A DNA stretch of 64,000 nt from Planctomycetota bacterium (GTDB taxonomy: Bacteria; Planctomycetota; UBA1135; GCA-002686595): assembly GCA_016872715.1 (NCBI GenBank), contig VGZD01000002.1, forward strand, positions 28,945-92,944. The letters run 5' to 3'. Positions 1 through 8,823 of the stretch are shown here, one piece after another. The first letter of the stretch is position 1, and each line of letters opens with the position of its first letter. The notes below the pieces were generated by a model that did no database searches, was not told the DNA's origin, and saw only the letters and a list, made by a program, of their open reading frames with translations. Made by a program: the position numbers and the translations under genes.

Positions 1-1
1 G

Positions 2-643
2 CGCGAGCCGCGCAACCTCGTCGAGGAGCGCTCGGACATCGCGGCGGCGCACCGCGAGCAGATCGCGCGCACCCTCGCGCGCTCGACGTTGGAGCAAGGC
101 AGCTCCGTGCAATCCGACGCCGCGCTCCTGCGCAACATCGAGTCGCTCGGCTACGCCAGCGCGCCCTCCTTTTCGGGCCCACTCCCCGACCCGCTCGCCT
201 CCAGCGCGCGCCCCAGTCCGCACCGCCGCGCGGACGAACTGCGCGCCTGCGATCAGGGCCAGCGCCTCTTCGAGCGCGGCCGCTTCGCCGATGCCGAGAA
301 GCTCCTCGCGCGCGTCGCCCAAGAGAACCCGGACAACACCTTCGCGCTGGAGTTCCTCGCCCACGCACAACTGCGCCTCGGCAAGTTCGCACAGTCGCGC
401 GCGAGCTTCGAACGCGCGCTCGATTGCGGCCCGGAACGCGCCCCCACTTTGCGCGGACTGGGGTTCGCGCTGCACCAACTGCGCGAGAGCGCCGCGGCTC
501 GCGCGCGCCTGACGCGCGCCGCCGAGCTCGATCCCAGCGACCTCGAGACCCTGCGCATGCTGCTCCAGCTCGCGCAGGAAGACGGCGATAGCGCCGCCCA
601 AGCCCGCTGGCGCGCCGCGCTCAAGTCCGCAGCGGAACCGTGA
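2..643 (+). CDS. C-terminal part of a sulfatase-like protein with TPR repeats (truncated at left edge)
   Basis: Frame is open from base 2 (REPRNLVEERSDIAAAHREQIARTLARSTLEQ...), resembling the DPxExxNL tail of sulfatases; LLRNIESLGYAS then TPR-like repeats. Confidence 0.6.
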   Translation, partial: REPRNLVEERSDIAAAHREQIARTLARSTLEQGSSVQSDAALLRNIESLGYASAPSFSGPLPDPLASSARPSPHRRADELRACDQGQRLFERGRFADAEKLLARVAQENPDNTFALEFLAHAQLRLGKFAQSRASFERALDCGPERAPTLRGLGFALHQLRESAAARARLTRAAELDPSDLETLRMLLQLAQEDGDSAAQARWRAALKSAAEP

Positions 644-716
644 GTTCGGTGGGGCACGCCGTGGTCGGCGGAGCGCGGCCGTCGACACCCTCGCCACGAT
701 CGACCTCGCGCCGAGC

Positions 717-770
717 GTTGCGCGCTGGAGCAGAGTTGCGCGCTGGAGCAGAGTTGCGCGCTGGAGCTGA
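717..770. repeat. 3 x 18 bp tandem repeat (gttgcgcgctggagcaga)
   Basis: Three consecutive near-identical 18-mers read directly in intergenic DNA. Confidence 0.9.
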
Positions 771-889
771 CGTGGGCGGCCTCGGGTTAGCATGGGAGAG
801 GGCGGCTTCCCTCGCCGAGCGCCCCGTCCGGTCGGGTTTGTGCCAAGCTCGACCCCGCGCGCGCCCGGCCACGGCGCCACGTGCTCCGC

Positions 890-1369
890 ATGCAAATCCT
901 GCTCGTACGCCACGCCATCGCCCACGCCCGCTCCCCCTCCGGGCTCGATGCCGAGCGCGCGCTCACGCCGGAAGGCCGTCTCGAGTTCGAGCGGATCGCG
1001 TCCGCACTCGCCGAGCGCGGCCTGCGCCCGCGACGGGTGCTGCACTCGCCTTGGCGCCGATCGCACGAAACCGCGGCCCTGCTCGCGGCGCGCTTCCAAG
1101 CCGTGTGCGAGCCCTGTCCCGAGCTGGCCGAAGCGCCGTCGGCGGAGTTGCTCGTCCGCATGGGGTCCGCAGACGTCGCCCTCGTGGGCCACGAGCCGTG
1201 GATCTCGGCCCTCGCCGCTTGGCTCGTCACGGGCAAGCGCGAGCATGCCGCCGGCTTCCCGTTCGAGCGCGGCGGCTGCGCGCTGCTCGAGGGGCGCGCC
1301 GTTCCCCGCGAGGCGCGGCTCGTCGCGTTCCTGCCGCCTGCGATGCTGATCGACGATCGCCCGCGCTGA
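890..1369 (+). CDS. SixA-like phosphohistidine phosphatase (histidine phosphatase superfamily)
   Basis: MQILLVRHAIAHARSP N-terminus with RHA catalytic motif; VGHEPW motif near C-terminus. Confidence 0.85.
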   Translation: MQILLVRHAIAHARSPSGLDAERALTPEGRLEFERIASALAERGLRPRRVLHSPWRRSHETAALLAARFQAVCEPCPELAEAPSAELLVRMGSADVALVGHEPWISALAAWLVTGKREHAAGFPFERGGCALLEGRAVPREARLVAFLPPAMLIDDRPR

Positions 1370-1632
1370 GGTCCGTGGCCGAACCGGCCGACGCCCGTGG
1401 CCTTCCCTCCTCGCGCCTTCGCCGCGCTGCCCCGGCGGCTTCGATGGACCCTCGACGATCCGGGGTCCGCCGACGCGAAATCTTGGCGCGATTCATGCCG
1501 AGCCGAGTTCGGAAATGCGCGCAGTCGTGGCTCCACTCCTTCAGCACCGAAGAGCGCGGCCCCCTCGCCTGCACGCCCCCTCGACGCGTACGGCGGTTGC
1601 TGCGCGACGCCCTTGGAACGAGCGCACGCTCG

Positions 1633-1661
1633 TTGAAGGTCACGCGCGCGAGCCGTAGCCT
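1633..1661 (+). promoter_or_regulatory. Candidate promoter TTGAAG-N17-TAGCCT upstream of the KaiB-like gene
   Basis: Hexamers at 1633-1638 and 1656-1661, 17 bp spacer, ATG at 1677. Confidence 0.4.
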
Positions 1662-1676
1662 GACCGGAGTCCCACG

Positions 1677-1958
1677 ATGTCGGTGCCTCGCCTCGAGCTG
1701 TTCGTCCATGGATCGTCTCGCGCGGGCCGCGAGGCACGCGCGCACGCGGAGCGCCTGAAGGCCGCCTTGGGCGAGGACAACGTGCAACTCGCCGTGATCG
1801 ACCTCGAGCTGCAGCCGGAGGCCGGCAAGGCCCTCGATGTCCGGCTCACGCCCACGCTCGTGCGCCGCGACCTACCCGGCGCGCCGCGCGTGTTCGGCTC
1901 ACTCGCCGATCTCGGCGCGAGCGCTCGCGCGCTCGCTCTCGCGGAGGTCGCACTGTGA
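1677..1958 (+). CDS. KaiB-like thioredoxin-fold protein
   Basis: LELFVHGSSRAGREARAHAERLKAAL...VQLAVIDLELQPE...LTPTLVRRDLPGAPRVFGSLADL matches the KaiB/SasA-N layout including cis-Pro TPTL. Confidence 0.65.
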   Translation: MSVPRLELFVHGSSRAGREARAHAERLKAALGEDNVQLAVIDLELQPEAGKALDVRLTPTLVRRDLPGAPRVFGSLADLGASARALALAEVAL

Positions 1959-4027
1959 GCGAAGCCCCCGAGGAGCGGCCGTACGAACTCGTACCGCAAC
2001 GGTCCAGCGCCGAGCGCTGCGAACCTTGGATCGAGCAGGACCACGACGCGCTGCTCGCGCTCGACGCCGCGGGCAAGGTCTGTTCGCTCAACTCCGCTGC
2101 GGCCCGCCTGTTCGGCTCCACGCGCGAAGAGTTGCTCGGAACGCGTCTGGGAACGCCGCTCGCCGCGGCCACGGGAACGGAGCTGGTGCTGCACCACGCT
2201 GGACAGGGCAGCGTCACGCTCGAACTCGTGCCGCTCGGCGACTCTGCCGCTCGACGCTGGCTGCGCCTGCGCGACATCACTTCCCTGGCACAGGCCCGCG
2301 ACGAGCTAGCCTCGCTGCGCGATCGCGCGACGCTGTTCGAGTGCGCGACGAGCGACGGGCTGTGGCACTGGGATCTCTCGGCGGACCGCGCCCACTTCTC
2401 CGCGCGCTGGCGCGAGCTGCTCGGCCTCGCGCACGAGCGGCTCGATGACTCGATCGGCGAGTGGCTCGATCGCATCCATCCCGAGGATCTCGAGCGCGTC
2501 CAAGCGGAACTGCGCGTGCACATCGCCGGCGCGACCGAGCTGTACGAGTGCGAGCACCGACTCCAGTACCACGGCGGCGGCTGGCGCTGGGTCCTGTGCC
2601 GCGGCAAGGCGTCGCGCGACGCACAGGGCCGAGCGCTGCAATTCGCCGGCTCGCTGAGCGACATCACGCACCTCAAGTTGGCCGAAGAGCAGCTCGCTCA
2701 CCGCTCGTTCTACGACACGCTCACCGAACTCCCCAACCGCGCGCTGTTCCACGATCGACTGCGCCACGCACTGCGTCGCGGCGCGCGCCGCGCCGCGCGC
2801 CGCTCGGACTATGTATTCGCGGTTCTGCTGCTCGATCTCGATCGCTTCAAGGTGATCAACGAGAGCCTCGGACACTTCGCGGGCGATCGCCTGCTGGTGA
2901 TGATCGCGCGGCGCCTCGAGCTCTCGCTGCGCCCCGGCGACACGGTGGCCCGACTCGGCGGCGACGAGTTCGCGATCCTGCTCGACGACATCGGTGACGC
3001 CTCGGACGCCGTGAAGGTCGCCGATCGCGTGCACGGCGAGCTCTCGGCGCCCTTCAACATCGGCGGCCATGAACTGTTCGTCAGCTCCTCGATCGGCATC
3101 GCCACGTCGCTCACCGGCTACCACCGCCCCGAGGACGTGCTGCGCGACGCGGACACCGCCATGTACCGCGCCAAGGCCTCCGGCCGTGCGCGTCACGCGC
3201 TGTTCGACTCCGCCATGCACGCCCACGCCGTGCAGCAACTGCAGATCGAGCGCGACCTGCGGCGAGCCATCGAACGCCACGAGATGCGCGTGCACTACCA
3301 GCCGATCGTGTCGCTCGCCACGGGGACCATCGGCGGGTTCGAGGCGCTCGTGCGCTGGACGCACTCCGAGCGCGGCCCGATCTCGCCCGCCGACTTCATC
3401 CCGATCGCCGAGGAAACCGGACTCATCGTGCCGCTCGGACGCTGGGTGTTGCGGCAGGCGTGCATGGAGCTCGCGACGTGGCAGCGCAAGCTCGGCAATC
3501 CGCGCGCCTGCACGCTCTCGGTCAACCTCTCGAGCAAGCAGCTCAACCAGCCCGATCTCGCGCATCAGATCGCGCAGATCTTGGTGGAGACGGGCGTGAA
3601 GGGAGAGGATCTGCAGCTCGAAATCACCGAGAGCGCGATTCTCGAGCATCCCGACGCCGCCAAGTCGATCCTGCTCAAGCTCAAGGAGCTCGGGCTCAAG
3701 CTCTCGATCGATGACTTCGGAACGGGCTATTCGTCGCTCTCGTACCTGCAGCGCTTCCCGATCGATTCGCTCAAGATCGATCGCTCGTTCGTCCAGCACC
3801 TTGGCTCGGAGCGCGGAGAGCACAGCGATGACGCGCGCATCGCGCGGACGATCGTGATGATCGGTCGCAATCTCGGCAAGAGCGTCGTGGCCGAGGGCGT
3901 GGAGACGGCCGCTCAGCTCTCGCTCATGCGCGCGGTCGAGTGCGACCACGCGCAGGGCTATTTTTTCTCCAAGGCCGTCGACGGGGACGCTGCCATGGCG
4001 CTGATGGCGGCCGGTCGACGCTGGTAG
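1955..4027 (+). CDS. PAS-PAS-GGDEF-EAL bifunctional c-di-GMP protein
   Basis: GGDEF motif RLGGDEF with I-site RPGD five residues upstream; EAL motifs FEALVRW, LEITES, IDDFGTGYSS, LKIDRSFV. GTG start overlaps the KaiB-like stop by 4 nt. Confidence 0.9.
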   Translation: MSEAPEERPYELVPQRSSAERCEPWIEQDHDALLALDAAGKVCSLNSAAARLFGSTREELLGTRLGTPLAAATGTELVLHHAGQGSVTLELVPLGDSAARRWLRLRDITSLAQARDELASLRDRATLFECATSDGLWHWDLSADRAHFSARWRELLGLAHERLDDSIGEWLDRIHPEDLERVQAELRVHIAGATELYECEHRLQYHGGGWRWVLCRGKASRDAQGRALQFAGSLSDITHLKLAEEQLAHRSFYDTLTELPNRALFHDRLRHALRRGARRAARRSDYVFAVLLLDLDRFKVINESLGHFAGDRLLVMIARRLELSLRPGDTVARLGGDEFAILLDDIGDASDAVKVADRVHGELSAPFNIGGHELFVSSSIGIATSLTGYHRPEDVLRDADTAMYRAKASGRARHALFDSAMHAHAVQQLQIERDLRRAIERHEMRVHYQPIVSLATGTIGGFEALVRWTHSERGPISPADFIPIAEETGLIVPLGRWVLRQACMELATWQRKLGNPRACTLSVNLSSKQLNQPDLAHQIAQILVETGVKGEDLQLEITESAILEHPDAAKSILLKLKELGLKLSIDDFGTGYSSLSYLQRFPIDSLKIDRSFVQHLGSERGEHSDDARIARTIVMIGRNLGKSVVAEGVETAAQLSLMRAVECDHAQGYFFSKAVDGDAAMALMAAGRRW

Positions 4028-4226
4028 CCGCGCGCTCGCTCGCGCCCGTCGGCCGGAATCCGCGCCGCCCTTCAGCCCGCCCGCTGGATCGCCCGATCCG
4101 CCCCAGCCTAGGCTGGCGTGGCGCTCGGCTTGACATCCGCGCGCCTTGCGTCGAGCATGGCTCCTAGGAAACGGGGCTCCCAAGGCCCTGTCGTCTGTCG
4201 TTTCGCCACCTACCGGATCTGCCTCC

Positions 4227-6062
4227 ATGCGCCACATCGCCCAGTCCGCGGCCCTCGCGGCCCTCGCCCTCACCGCAGCCTCCCCCACGGCCCTCGCCCA
4301 GACCCTTCAGGCGACGCTCTTCAAGAGCGGCTTCTCCCAGCCCGTGTTTCTGTGCTCGGCTCCGGGCGACACGACCCGCCAGTTCGTCGTCGAGCAGGGC
4401 GGCAAGATCCGCATCATCAAGAACGGCACCACGCTCACGACCAACTTCCTGAACCTCGGCTCGGCCGCGAGCGGTGGACTCGGCAAGATCTCCACCGGCA
4501 GCGAGCGCGGGCTGCTCGGCCTCGCGTTCCATCCGAATTACGCGCAGAACGGCTACTTCTACGTCAACTACACGGCTGTCACCTCGGGCGCGACGGTGAT
4601 CGCGCGCTATCAGGTCAGCCCGACCAACGCCGACGTCGCTTCGACTACCGAGCTGGTGCTGCTCACGATCGCGCAGCCCTTCTCCAACCACAACGGCGGC
4701 TGCATCCAGTTCGGGCTCGACGGCAAGCTCTACATCGCCACCGGCGACGGCGGCAGCGCCAACGACCCCAACAACGCCGCGCAGAACACCAGCTCGCTGC
4801 TCGGCAAGATGCTGCGCCTCGACGTCAACCTGCCCGCGCCGTACATCCCCGCCGACAACCCCTATGTCGGCGCCGGTGCGCCCCTCGACGAGATCTGGCA
4901 CATCGGCCTGCGCAACCCGTTCCGCTTCAGCTTCGACCGCTCGACCGGTGACATGTACATCGGCGACGTCGGGCAGAACGCGGTCGAGGAAATCGACTTC
5001 GCCCCCGCTGGCGGGAGCGGTCGCAACTACGGCTGGCGCTGCATGGAGGGCAACACGAGCACCGGCCTCTCGGGCTGCACGCCGAACTCCCCCGCTCTGA
5101 CGCCCCCGCTGCGCGACTACACGCAGGCTTCCGGCGGCCACTGCTCCGCGATCGGCGGCTACGTCTACCGCGGAAGCACGGTTTGTGGCCTGCAGGGCAC
5201 CTACTTCTACGGGGACTACTGCTCGAGCGCGATCTGGTCGCTGCGCTACGTCAACGGACAGGTGTCGAGCTTCACGGTCCGCACCACCGAGCTCGAGCCC
5301 GCGGGCACGCCCACGATCAGCTCGATCAGCTCCTTCGGCGAGGACGCCAGCGGCGAGCTCTACATCATCGACTACTCCGACGGCGAGATCTACCGCATCG
5401 ACCCCGCCGGCGGCGCACTCGACTGCAACACCAACGGCGTCGCCGACGGCTGCGACCTTCAGAACGGCACCTCGCTCGACTGCAACTCGAACGGCATCCC
5501 GGATGAGTGCGACATCGCGGGTGGCCTGCCGGACTGCAACGCCAACGGCCGTCCCGACAGCTGCGACATCGCGAGTGGAACCCCGGACGTGAACGGCAAC
5601 GGCATTCCCGACAGCTGCGAGTGCCAAGGCGGCACCCCGCCCTCGACCTACTGCACCGCCAAGATGAACAGCCAGTTCTGCGTTCCGGCCATCGGCTACC
5701 AAGGTACGCCGAGCCTCTCCAGCGCCGGTCCGTTCCGCATCACCGCGACGAACCTGCTCAACAACAAGCAAGGCCTCGTCTTCTACGGCTTCGCGCAGGC
5801 CGCTGCGCCCTTCCAAGGCGGCACGCTGTGCGTGCAGGGGCCCGTGAAGCGCACCCCGGCGGCGAACACCGGAGGCAGCGCCACCGGCAACAACTGCACC
5901 GGCACCTTCAACTACGACTTCAAGGCCCTGATGACCTCCGGCTCGGACCCCCTGCTGCAAATCGTCGGACAGCCGGTCAACGCCCAGATCTGGAGCCGCG
6001 ACCCCGCGGACGCCTACACCACGAGCCTCACCAACGCGGTTCGCTTCCAGATCTGCCAGTAG
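4227..6062 (+). CDS. Secreted PQQ-type glucose/sorbosone dehydrogenase-like protein with DCNxNGxPDxCD repeats and a C-terminal CTA-type domain
   Basis: Signal peptide MRHIAQSAALAALALTAASPTALAQ; GLLGLAFHPNY, HNGGCIQFGLDGKLYIATGDGG, GLRNPFRFSFD, GDVGQNAVEEID; four DCNxNGxxDxCD-like repeats. Confidence 0.88.
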   Translation: MRHIAQSAALAALALTAASPTALAQTLQATLFKSGFSQPVFLCSAPGDTTRQFVVEQGGKIRIIKNGTTLTTNFLNLGSAASGGLGKISTGSERGLLGLAFHPNYAQNGYFYVNYTAVTSGATVIARYQVSPTNADVASTTELVLLTIAQPFSNHNGGCIQFGLDGKLYIATGDGGSANDPNNAAQNTSSLLGKMLRLDVNLPAPYIPADNPYVGAGAPLDEIWHIGLRNPFRFSFDRSTGDMYIGDVGQNAVEEIDFAPAGGSGRNYGWRCMEGNTSTGLSGCTPNSPALTPPLRDYTQASGGHCSAIGGYVYRGSTVCGLQGTYFYGDYCSSAIWSLRYVNGQVSSFTVRTTELEPAGTPTISSISSFGEDASGELYIIDYSDGEIYRIDPAGGALDCNTNGVADGCDLQNGTSLDCNSNGIPDECDIAGGLPDCNANGRPDSCDIASGTPDVNGNGIPDSCECQGGTPPSTYCTAKMNSQFCVPAIGYQGTPSLSSAGPFRITATNLLNNKQGLVFYGFAQAAAPFQGGTLCVQGPVKRTPAANTGGSATGNNCTGTFNYDFKALMTSGSDPLLQIVGQPVNAQIWSRDPADAYTTSLTNAVRFQICQ

Positions 6063-6095
6063 CAACGCTGGAGTCACAGCGCTGGCCTTTCCCAC

Positions 6096-6136
6096 CGCGG
6101 GGGCCGGCACGCCGCTCGGGCGTGCCGGCCCCCGCG
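6096..6136 (+). terminator. Strong hairpin downstream of the dehydrogenase gene
   Basis: Perfect 18 bp inverted repeat cgcgggggccggcacgcc / ggcgtgccggcccccgcg with 5 nt loop; short T run (cttt) follows. Confidence 0.85.
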
Positions 6137-6161
6137 CTTTCGTCGCGCCCCACGCCATCGT

Positions 6162-6262
6162 GCACACCTCGAATTTCGCGCGCACACCGAATTTCCAGGG
6201 CACATCGAGTTTCCAGCACACATCGAATTTCGTGGGCAAATCGAGCTTCATGGGCAACGCGA
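6162..6262. repeat. Degenerate ~18-20 bp tandem repeat (cacatcgaatttc-like)
   Basis: Repeated cacctcgaatttcgcg / cacaccgaatttccaggg / cacatcgagtttccag / cacatcgaatttcgtggg / caaatcgagcttcatggg. Confidence 0.8.
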
Positions 6263-6343
6263 GCCGTCGCTCTCCCTGAGCTGCTGGACGCCCTGAGATC
6301 TTGCCCCCTTCGCACGGAGCACCCCCCTCGGAAGCGCCCTGCA

Positions 6344-6432
6344 CACCAACGGCCTTCACCAACTCACGGACACCTCAACCAACCCAGCGCCCAGAGGAAC
6401 AACGGGAAGTACACCACTTGACGAGACGTGAG
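6344..6432 (+). repeat. Direct repeat copy 1 flanking the transposase remnant
   Basis: About 91% identical by eye to 6956-7045. Confidence 0.9.
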
Positions 6433-6439
6433 CCGGTCG

Positions 6440-6916
6440 AAGGCCGCCGGACGGTGCTGGGCGTCGGCGCTGGCGATGCCGAGAGCCACGCATTGAAAGG
6501 ACTTCCTGCGCAGCTTGGTGAAGCGCGGCCTGCGTGGCGTGCCACTGGTGGTCTCCGAGGCGCGCAAGGCGTTCGAGGAGGTCGCGGAGCTCTTGGATTC
6601 GAAGTGCCCCGAGGCGTCCGAGTTGCTGCGATCGACGGCCGTGGATGTGCTCGCGTACAAGGCCTTCCCGCAAGAGCACTGGCGCCAGCTCCAACCCGCT
6701 CGAGCGCCAAAACCGCGAGATCCGCCGCGCACGCGCGTGGTGGGCAGCTTCACGAACACGGCGAGCCTGCCGAGGCTGGCGACGATGCTGCTCGCCGAGC
6801 AGGGCGGCGAATGGCAGGCGAGCGAGAGGCTCCACTACAGCCTGCGCTCGATGGCCAAGCTCAGCTCCAGCGTGCTGCCGCCGCCGGACCTGCTGAAGGA
6901 AGTCGCAACCGGCTGA
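6440..6916 (+). pseudogene. Decayed IS256 (Mutator)-family transposase C-terminal remnant
   Basis: RTVLGVGAGDAESHA in one frame, then DFLRSLVKRGLRGVPLVVSEAR...VLAYKAFPQEHWRQLQ, then NPLERQNREIRR in another, then RTRVVGSFTNTASLPRLATMLLAEQGGEWQ. The IS256 motif order is kept across several frameshifts. Confidence 0.82.
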
Positions 6917-6955
6917 GCCGATCCAATTAGGGCGCCGCCTCGGGGGCGCCCCGCG

Positions 6956-7045
6956 CACCAATGGCCTTCACCTACTCACGGACACCTCAACCAAGCCAGC
7001 GCCGAGAGGAACATCGGGAACTACACCACTCGACGTAGACGTGAG
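6956..7045 (+). repeat. Direct repeat copy 2 flanking the transposase remnant
   Basis: See copy 1; differs by about 7 substitutions and one indel by eye. Confidence 0.9.
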
Positions 7046-7103
7046 TTGCGCGCGGTGGCGCATCCGATGGCGGGACATCGGAGGCGAGCAGCAACCAGAA
7101 ACG

Positions 7104-7141
7104 GCGAGCGGCGCCCCCCTTGACGGGGAGGCGCCGCTCGC
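7104..7141 (-). terminator. Hairpin terminator of the minus-strand secreted-protein gene
   Basis: Perfect 12 bp inverted repeat gcgagcggcgcc / ggcgccgctcgc, then TTT on the minus strand. Confidence 0.75.
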
Positions 7142-7185
7142 TTGAGCCTTGCGCAGGCGATCACGCGGATCGCTGCGCTAGCCGA

Positions 7186-8586
7186 TCACGGGCAGAGCGT
7201 GATTTCGAGGCCGTCCGACAGGTGCGTCGTCTTCGGGGCCGGCGGGTCGCGGAACCACGCCTGGATGTCGAAGACGCCGCCAGCGGCAACCGGGAAGGCA
7301 GTCTGGGCCGCGAGGGCCGCGTTGATGTCGAGCGACATCGAGCCGTCGCACGCGCCCGCGGTGCCGCCGGTCGACTGGGTGCCCGAGCGGAGGGTCGGCG
7401 ACTTGACGCACAGGAAGCTCGACGAGGTCGGGCTCCAAGCGCTCACGTTGCGCGCAACACCGTAGAACAGGAGGCCCGTCTTGGCGCCTTCAACGTTGGT
7501 CGCGGACAGGATCGCCGCACCGGCGTTGCTGGCGCTGGGGATGCCGCTCGCGAGCGTCATCGTGGCGTTGCAACCGCTCGTCGTCGTGCCGGCCGTGCAG
7601 TAGTTGACGGCTTGAGCCGCGCAACCGCCGCAGGAACCGTTGTTGCCCAGCACCATCCAGAACCCGGCGAAGGGGTTGCCCGGGGCGCCACCGAACCAGT
7701 AGCAGCCCGTGCCGCCGCTCGGAGCGGAGGGGCAGGACGTGCCCGGAGTCAGACCGCCACCGGCGATGTCGTTGTCGACGTTGATCCAGAAGGCGTCGTC
7801 GTTGGCGAGGCCCGAACCGCAGTTCGCGCCGCCGATCGGGTTCACGGCGCACGGGATGTTGTACGTGCACGCGCCGGGGACCGTGGCGAAGGGCTCGCCG
7901 GAGAGCAGGATGCCCTGGTCGCCCGAGCCGGTGAGCACGTTGTCCATCTGCCACGACCAGTTGAAGCGGTCGAGGTCGGCGTTGTTGTCGTAGATGCCGT
8001 CGGCGTCCGACTGCATGCAGAAGCCGGTGTTGCCGAGGTCAAACCCGACGATCCAGCACTGCAGGGCGCCGGTCGTCGAGCCACCCGGCATCGTGGCGAT
8101 CGGAAGTTGGAACACGGTGCCCTGCGTCGAGAGCGCCGGGGGCATCGGGGCCGGCGGGAAGCCGCCGCACTGGCCGCCGAGCGAGTCGAAGAAGCCCACC
8201 TTGATGTCGACCGTGCCCAAGGCGGCCTTGGTGCAGTAGCCGACCTCGAAGTAGGTCACGTCGTTGTCGACGGTCGCACCCGTCGGAGCCGTACCGCCGA
8301 CGCCGCCGGGGATCCGGCCTTCGTCGATGTACGTCTCGCAGTAGCCGGTGCCGGTGTAGAAACCGCCGCCGGTCCACGTGCAGGTGTTGTCGTAGATGTA
8401 GTTGGTGACGGCGCGGATCTGAGATTCGCGCGCGGTGCTCACCGGCTGGCCGGTGCGCAGGTTGATCACGGGGCCTTGCTGAATGGCACCGGGGATCGGG
8501 TAGACGTTGTCCACCTGTTGAGCGAAGCTCGAGCCGCACACGAGGGCGGCAGCGGCAACGATCAGGGTCGAACGGACCATGTACAT
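7186..8586 (-). CDS. Secreted protein of unknown function with C-terminal CTA-type domain
   Basis: Signal peptide MYMVRSTLIVAAAALVCGSSFAQ; SD-like CAGGAG upstream; C-terminal NYCTAGTTTSGC...GLLFYGVA...LCVKSPTLR...VFDIQAWFRDPP...ITLCP aligns with the C-terminus of 4227-6062. Confidence 0.8.
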   Translation of the reverse strand: MYMVRSTLIVAAAALVCGSSFAQQVDNVYPIPGAIQQGPVINLRTGQPVSTARESQIRAVTNYIYDNTCTWTGGGFYTGTGYCETYIDEGRIPGGVGGTAPTGATVDNDVTYFEVGYCTKAALGTVDIKVGFFDSLGGQCGGFPPAPMPPALSTQGTVFQLPIATMPGGSTTGALQCWIVGFDLGNTGFCMQSDADGIYDNNADLDRFNWSWQMDNVLTGSGDQGILLSGEPFATVPGACTYNIPCAVNPIGGANCGSGLANDDAFWINVDNDIAGGGLTPGTSCPSAPSGGTGCYWFGGAPGNPFAGFWMVLGNNGSCGGCAAQAVNYCTAGTTTSGCNATMTLASGIPSASNAGAAILSATNVEGAKTGLLFYGVARNVSAWSPTSSSFLCVKSPTLRSGTQSTGGTAGACDGSMSLDINAALAAQTAFPVAAGGVFDIQAWFRDPPAPKTTHLSDGLEITLCP

Positions 8587-8634
8587 GTCTCCTGAGAAGT
8601 GAGTGAGAAGGGAGGGAGAGAACCTCGGCTTCCA

Positions 8635-8664
8635 AGCCTAACGCGCCCTTGCGGAGAGCGTCAA
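8635..8664 (-). promoter_or_regulatory. Candidate promoter TTGACG-N18-TAGGCT
   Basis: Minus-strand TTGACG (8664-8659) and TAGGCT (8640-8635) upstream of the start at 8586. Confidence 0.45.
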
Positions 8665-8823
8665 ACCGGATTCCTAGCAAACCTAGGAGGGACCTCCGCT
8701 CGGGTTAGTTCCCTACCCTAGCAGAAGTTTCCGGCCCACCGCGGTTGCGGAAGCCGGGCCCTCACCATCTCGACGGTATCACGCCCCGCGGGGGTGGGAA
8801 GGGGGGCGCGGGGATTTTTCTTG

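Noticed and set aside
640-1758. 372-aa plus-strand ORF with LRAGAE repeats
   Set aside because: Overlaps sixA-like and KaiB-like genes in another frame; the repeat is the intergenic 18 bp tandem array.
2306-4288. 660-aa minus-strand ORF
   Set aside because: Antisense to PAS-GGDEF-EAL; shadow ORF in high-GC DNA.
4164-6362. 732-aa minus-strand ORF
   Set aside because: Antisense to the clear dehydrogenase gene; composition is Arg/Ala/Gly-rich shadow-frame type with no domain.
7120-8595. 491-aa plus-strand ORF
   Set aside because: Antisense to the secreted protein, which has a signal peptide, SD and terminator on the minus strand.
8783-8817. GC stem followed by attttt as terminator of the SPFH gene
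   Set aside because: The T run is on the plus strand while both neighbouring genes are on the minus strand; could only stop antisense transcription.
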